Source of the DNA: Gammaproteobacteria bacterium
GTDB lineage: Bacteria; Pseudomonadota; Gammaproteobacteria; UBA6429; Thiohalophilaceae
Assembly (NCBI GenBank): GCA_030593785.1
Contig: JAUVGM010000147.1
Span: 1-6,221 of the forward strand
Direction of reading: 5' to 3'
DNA: 6,221 nt
The translations under genes were made by a program, and so were the position numbers. This document shows, one piece after another, positions 3,797 through 6,221 of the stretch. The notes below the pieces were generated by a model. That model was given only the letters and a program-made list of their open reading frames with translations. It did not search any database and was not told the origin of the DNA. The stretch's first letter is position 1; each line of letters starts with the position of its first letter.

Positions 3797-6221
3797 TTAC
3801 TTCAATTTGTGATATTCCAGGCGTTCCATCAAATAACACAGGCAATCCTGTCGAATAATCTGCTCATCCAGGGTTAACATGGATGGCATTAATGGCACTG
3901 AAAAGCGTAAAACACCCTTTTCACAGGAAAAATATTGCTCGGCCACATCTTCCCCATCTTCATTAATCACTTGTAAACAGGCCTCATTATCACAGTTGCT
4001 ATGCGCCAAAATCGTACCTGCTGATAATTCCTGAAAATTTAATCGATCCATATTGCCAATAAAATTGAGTTTTGCTGACGGTTTTTCTATCCCAAAATCA
4101 ATCTCTTTTGACACTTTAACTGTCGCAACGGTATGAAAAATATCAATATCATGTTCAGCAACTTCATGCGTTGGAAAATCCTGTAAGTGCAGGCAAGCAT
4201 TAAGAAATTCTTTCGCATGTTCTTTGCCCTGCAAGTCCTCCGCTTTGCCACATTCAACCGTGGTTGCAGGACACAATTCTGATAAAGCGAGCGATAAAAC
4301 ACTGTCCGGTCGTCTGAAATAAACCACGGTTCTGCTAAATAAAGTTGCGAGGTGTAAAAAGGGTGAATCCAGTTCATTGATACAGGCGTAATGCGGATTA
4401 ATACCCGTATTATTATGAATATCTACTGCTGCGAATAAAGAAACAGAAGCAACAATATCTATCACTTCAGCGGCCATTTTACCTTCTGCAGTATTGTTAT
4501 TTTTCTTCCAGATTCGATTATAGTCTTGCTGGCCATCCAGTACCCGAAGCCCCTCTGCTGCTGCTGCAACATTACCAATAAAAAGGTATAAACTTCGAGG
4601 CAAGTTTCCTTCTTCATAATTTAACAATACCTCTCGAGCCGCATCCCACCCGGTTGTCTCATTACCGTGTAACAACACGGAAATAAACAACACATCTTTG
4701 CGCTGGCCTTGTAATCGAATTAAAGTTGGCCCCGAAAGATGTTCATGTAAATTACTCGCTTTAACCTGCAACAAACCTTCCGGCATTTCATCAAGAATCG
4801 TTAACGCCAGAGTTTGATCATCAACTTTTTGATGATGCCAGCGATGCACCGGCACACCACTATTTTGATTTTTAATATACGCTTTAGTTAATGCTGTCAT
4901 ATCTCTGCCATGTTTTTTAACAAATGCACGTTGCCATGCGGTTCCATTTTGTCCTGACTTCACTCTGTCATGAATAATACCCAAATATTTATCACTGTCT
5001 TCAATTGAGATACCTAATGTTGTTAATCCCTGATGAGCTAAAGGCAATAATTTTTTAAGGATTAAATCACGAGCATTAATATCTTCATCATTGATCCATC
5101 GTTGTGAACTTCGTAATCCAAATCGGGCCGCAGCATAAAAGTTATCACGAGTAGAACTATGTGGAATTTGATTTTCTATCGGTTCATCAAGTTCAGCTAA
5201 TGCTGTGACTGCACCATAATAAAATGCAGCATTGGCAATGGCATCTTGCGTAGTTGGTCCGGCAGGTACAACACGTTGTTCAATTCGCATGTGCGGCAGA
5301 CCAGAATCATCAAAACCAATTAATGGTCTGTTCCAGCGCCAAATGGTGCCATTGTGTAAACGTAAATGCGGTAAGGGTTCTTTACTGTCGATATCAACAG
5401 GTAATAAAACAGGATAGTGTTCAAGATTTTCTTTAAAACATTCAAACAGTGACTCACGAATATAAGTATCACCAAAAGTAACTCGTCTTATGGGACCAAA
5501 AGCAGCACCATCATAACCACCCACAGTAACGGCCTGTTCAAAAACGGGAATGCGCGTTTCATCCCAAAGATCTTTGCCAAACAAATACGGTGAGTTTGCA
5601 CTTAAAGCGAGTAACGGTCCGGTGATAGCAATACTGGCATTAAAAAGACGTACAGCATTATCCAGGTTAACCTGAAGATGAATCTGGAATGATGTTGCCG
5701 CGGCTTCCATCATAACATCACGATGTGTCACCTTAAGATGTTCAACACCATTAATATCAAAAACCAGCGGTTTACCTTTACGTTGATGTAACACTTCACG
5801 GTTTAATGCGCGGTAGCGTTTCATTTTAGACATGTTGGCAAGATGCAACACATCATTATCTAATGTTGGCAATATACCAACCATGACAATATCACTGTGT
5901 AAGTCTTTTGCTGTCTTTTTACATTCTTTCCATGTTTGATTGAGTTCGCGTTGCATCTGCGTTAAAACATCGCCTGTTAAATCGCAGGGTGTACTGTTCA
6001 ATTCAACATTAAAATTTGCAAGTTCCGGGCTAGCAAGAGGACTGTTTAATTTTTCCAGAAAGGCTTCATTTATTGGGGCAGGATAAAGCTGTTCATCAAC
6101 AAGCCATGATTCAATTTCAAACCCGGCACGATTAGAAATAGAAGAAAACTTTTTTTCTTTAAACCATGATTCAAGTAATACTGTTTCTTCTTTTAATGCT
6201 TTTTTAAAACGGTCAAAATCT
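3797..6221 (-). CDS. GCS2-type glutamate-cysteine ligase domain fused to M14 (AspA/AstE-like) zinc deacylase, 5' end outside window
   Basis: The frame is open from the stop at 3797 to the window edge, giving at least 807 residues; the true start lies beyond 6221. A TTG at 5999-6001 could be mistaken for the start, but the 73 codons before it encode conserved GCS2 sequence. In visible numbering, residues about 29-465 are GCS2 (ATP-dependent carboxylate-amine ligase): GFEIE (33-37, the metal-binding GxExE pattern), PELANFNVEL (65-74), VGILPTL (114-120), TSFQIHLQV (176-184), IWRWNRP (293-299), RIEQRVVPAGP (312-322), PVHRW (457-461). Residues about 470-690 are an M14 deacylase: zinc ligands His518 and Glu521 in HGNE, substrate-binding Asn568-Arg569, third ligand His602 in DIHNNTG, catalytic Glu656 in TVECG. 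A beta-rich tail follows to 807. There is no signal peptide in view, so it is probably cytoplasmic. GCS2 enzymes join glutamate to an amine through its gamma-carboxyl; AspA/AstE enzymes release acyl groups from amino acids. The combined substrate is unknown. Confidence 0.88.
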   Translation of the reverse strand, partial: DFDRFKKALKEETVLLESWFKEKKFSSISNRAGFEIESWLVDEQLYPAPINEAFLEKLNSPLASPELANFNVELNSTPCDLTGDVLTQMQRELNQTWKECKKTAKDLHSDIVMVGILPTLDNDVLHLANMSKMKRYRALNREVLHQRKGKPLVFDINGVEHLKVTHRDVMMEAAATSFQIHLQVNLDNAVRLFNASIAITGPLLALSANSPYLFGKDLWDETRIPVFEQAVTVGGYDGAAFGPIRRVTFGDTYIRESLFECFKENLEHYPVLLPVDIDSKEPLPHLRLHNGTIWRWNRPLIGFDDSGLPHMRIEQRVVPAGPTTQDAIANAAFYYGAVTALAELDEPIENQIPHSSTRDNFYAAARFGLRSSQRWINDEDINARDLILKKLLPLAHQGLTTLGISIEDSDKYLGIIHDRVKSGQNGTAWQRAFVKKHGRDMTALTKAYIKNQNSGVPVHRWHHQKVDDQTLALTILDEMPEGLLQVKASNLHEHLSGPTLIRLQGQRKDVLFISVLLHGNETTGWDAAREVLLNYEEGNLPRSLYLFIGNVAAAAEGLRVLDGQQDYNRIWKKNNNTAEGKMAAEVIDIVASVSLFAAVDIHNNTGINPHYACINELDSPFLHLATLFSRTVVYFRRPDSVLSLALSELCPATTVECGKAEDLQGKEHAKEFLNACLHLQDFPTHEVAEHDIDIFHTVATVKVSKEIDFGIEKPSAKLNFIGNMDRLNFQELSAGTILAHSNCDNEACLQVINEDGEDVAEQYFSCEKGVLRFSVPLMPSMLTLDEQIIRQDCLCYLMERLEYHKLK

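Noticed and set aside
4087..5436. Short open frames on either strand inside the ligase-deacylase gene
   Set aside because: They are shadows of the long conserved frame and show no domain or ribosome site of their own.
1..6221. CRISPR array, tRNA, rRNA, transposase, toxin-antitoxin or phage defence genes
   Set aside because: Read for these on both strands; no regularly spaced direct repeats, RNA gene signatures or related protein motifs were seen.

Overview
The window looks like chromosomal DNA of an AT-rich gammaproteobacterium. The evidence is a typical LipB, preceded by what appears to be the last codons of a YbeD (DUF493) gene in the order ybeD-lipB, plus Sec-exported envelope proteins of Gram-negative type. 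No genus can be named from the sequence alone.

Plus strand, left part: the probable ybeD tail ends at 38. A 224-base spacer follows, visibly more GC-rich than the genes. Most of it is a 131-base element (55-185) bounded by imperfect 15-base terminal inverted repeats, resembling a MITE or interspersed palindromic repeat. lipB (263-913, octanoyltransferase) comes next and has no Shine-Dalgarno sequence. A small SpoIIAA-like/STAS-type cytoplasmic protein follows (977-1411). lipA is not present downstream.

Minus strand, right part: three genes read leftward. The rightmost, 3797 to beyond 6221, is one long open frame. It joins a GCS2-type glutamate-cysteine ligase domain to an AspA/AstE-like M14 zinc deacylase domain, and its true start lies outside the window. 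After a 96-base gap come two tightly linked secreted-protein genes: a TPR protein (2774-3700), then an L,D-transpeptidase-fold protein (1445-2767) six bases further on. Both end in the same kind of C-terminal domain, related to the NTF2-like domain of Csd6-type peptidoglycan enzymes. A sigma70-like promoter in the 96-base gap is flanked by a perfect 10-base inverted repeat.

Functionally the window holds lipoate assembly on the left and a probable envelope/peptidoglycan-modifying gene pair on the minus strand. The ligase-deacylase fusion is the least conventional item. Its two domains have opposite chemistry (making and breaking amide bonds), and its substrate cannot be read from the sequence.
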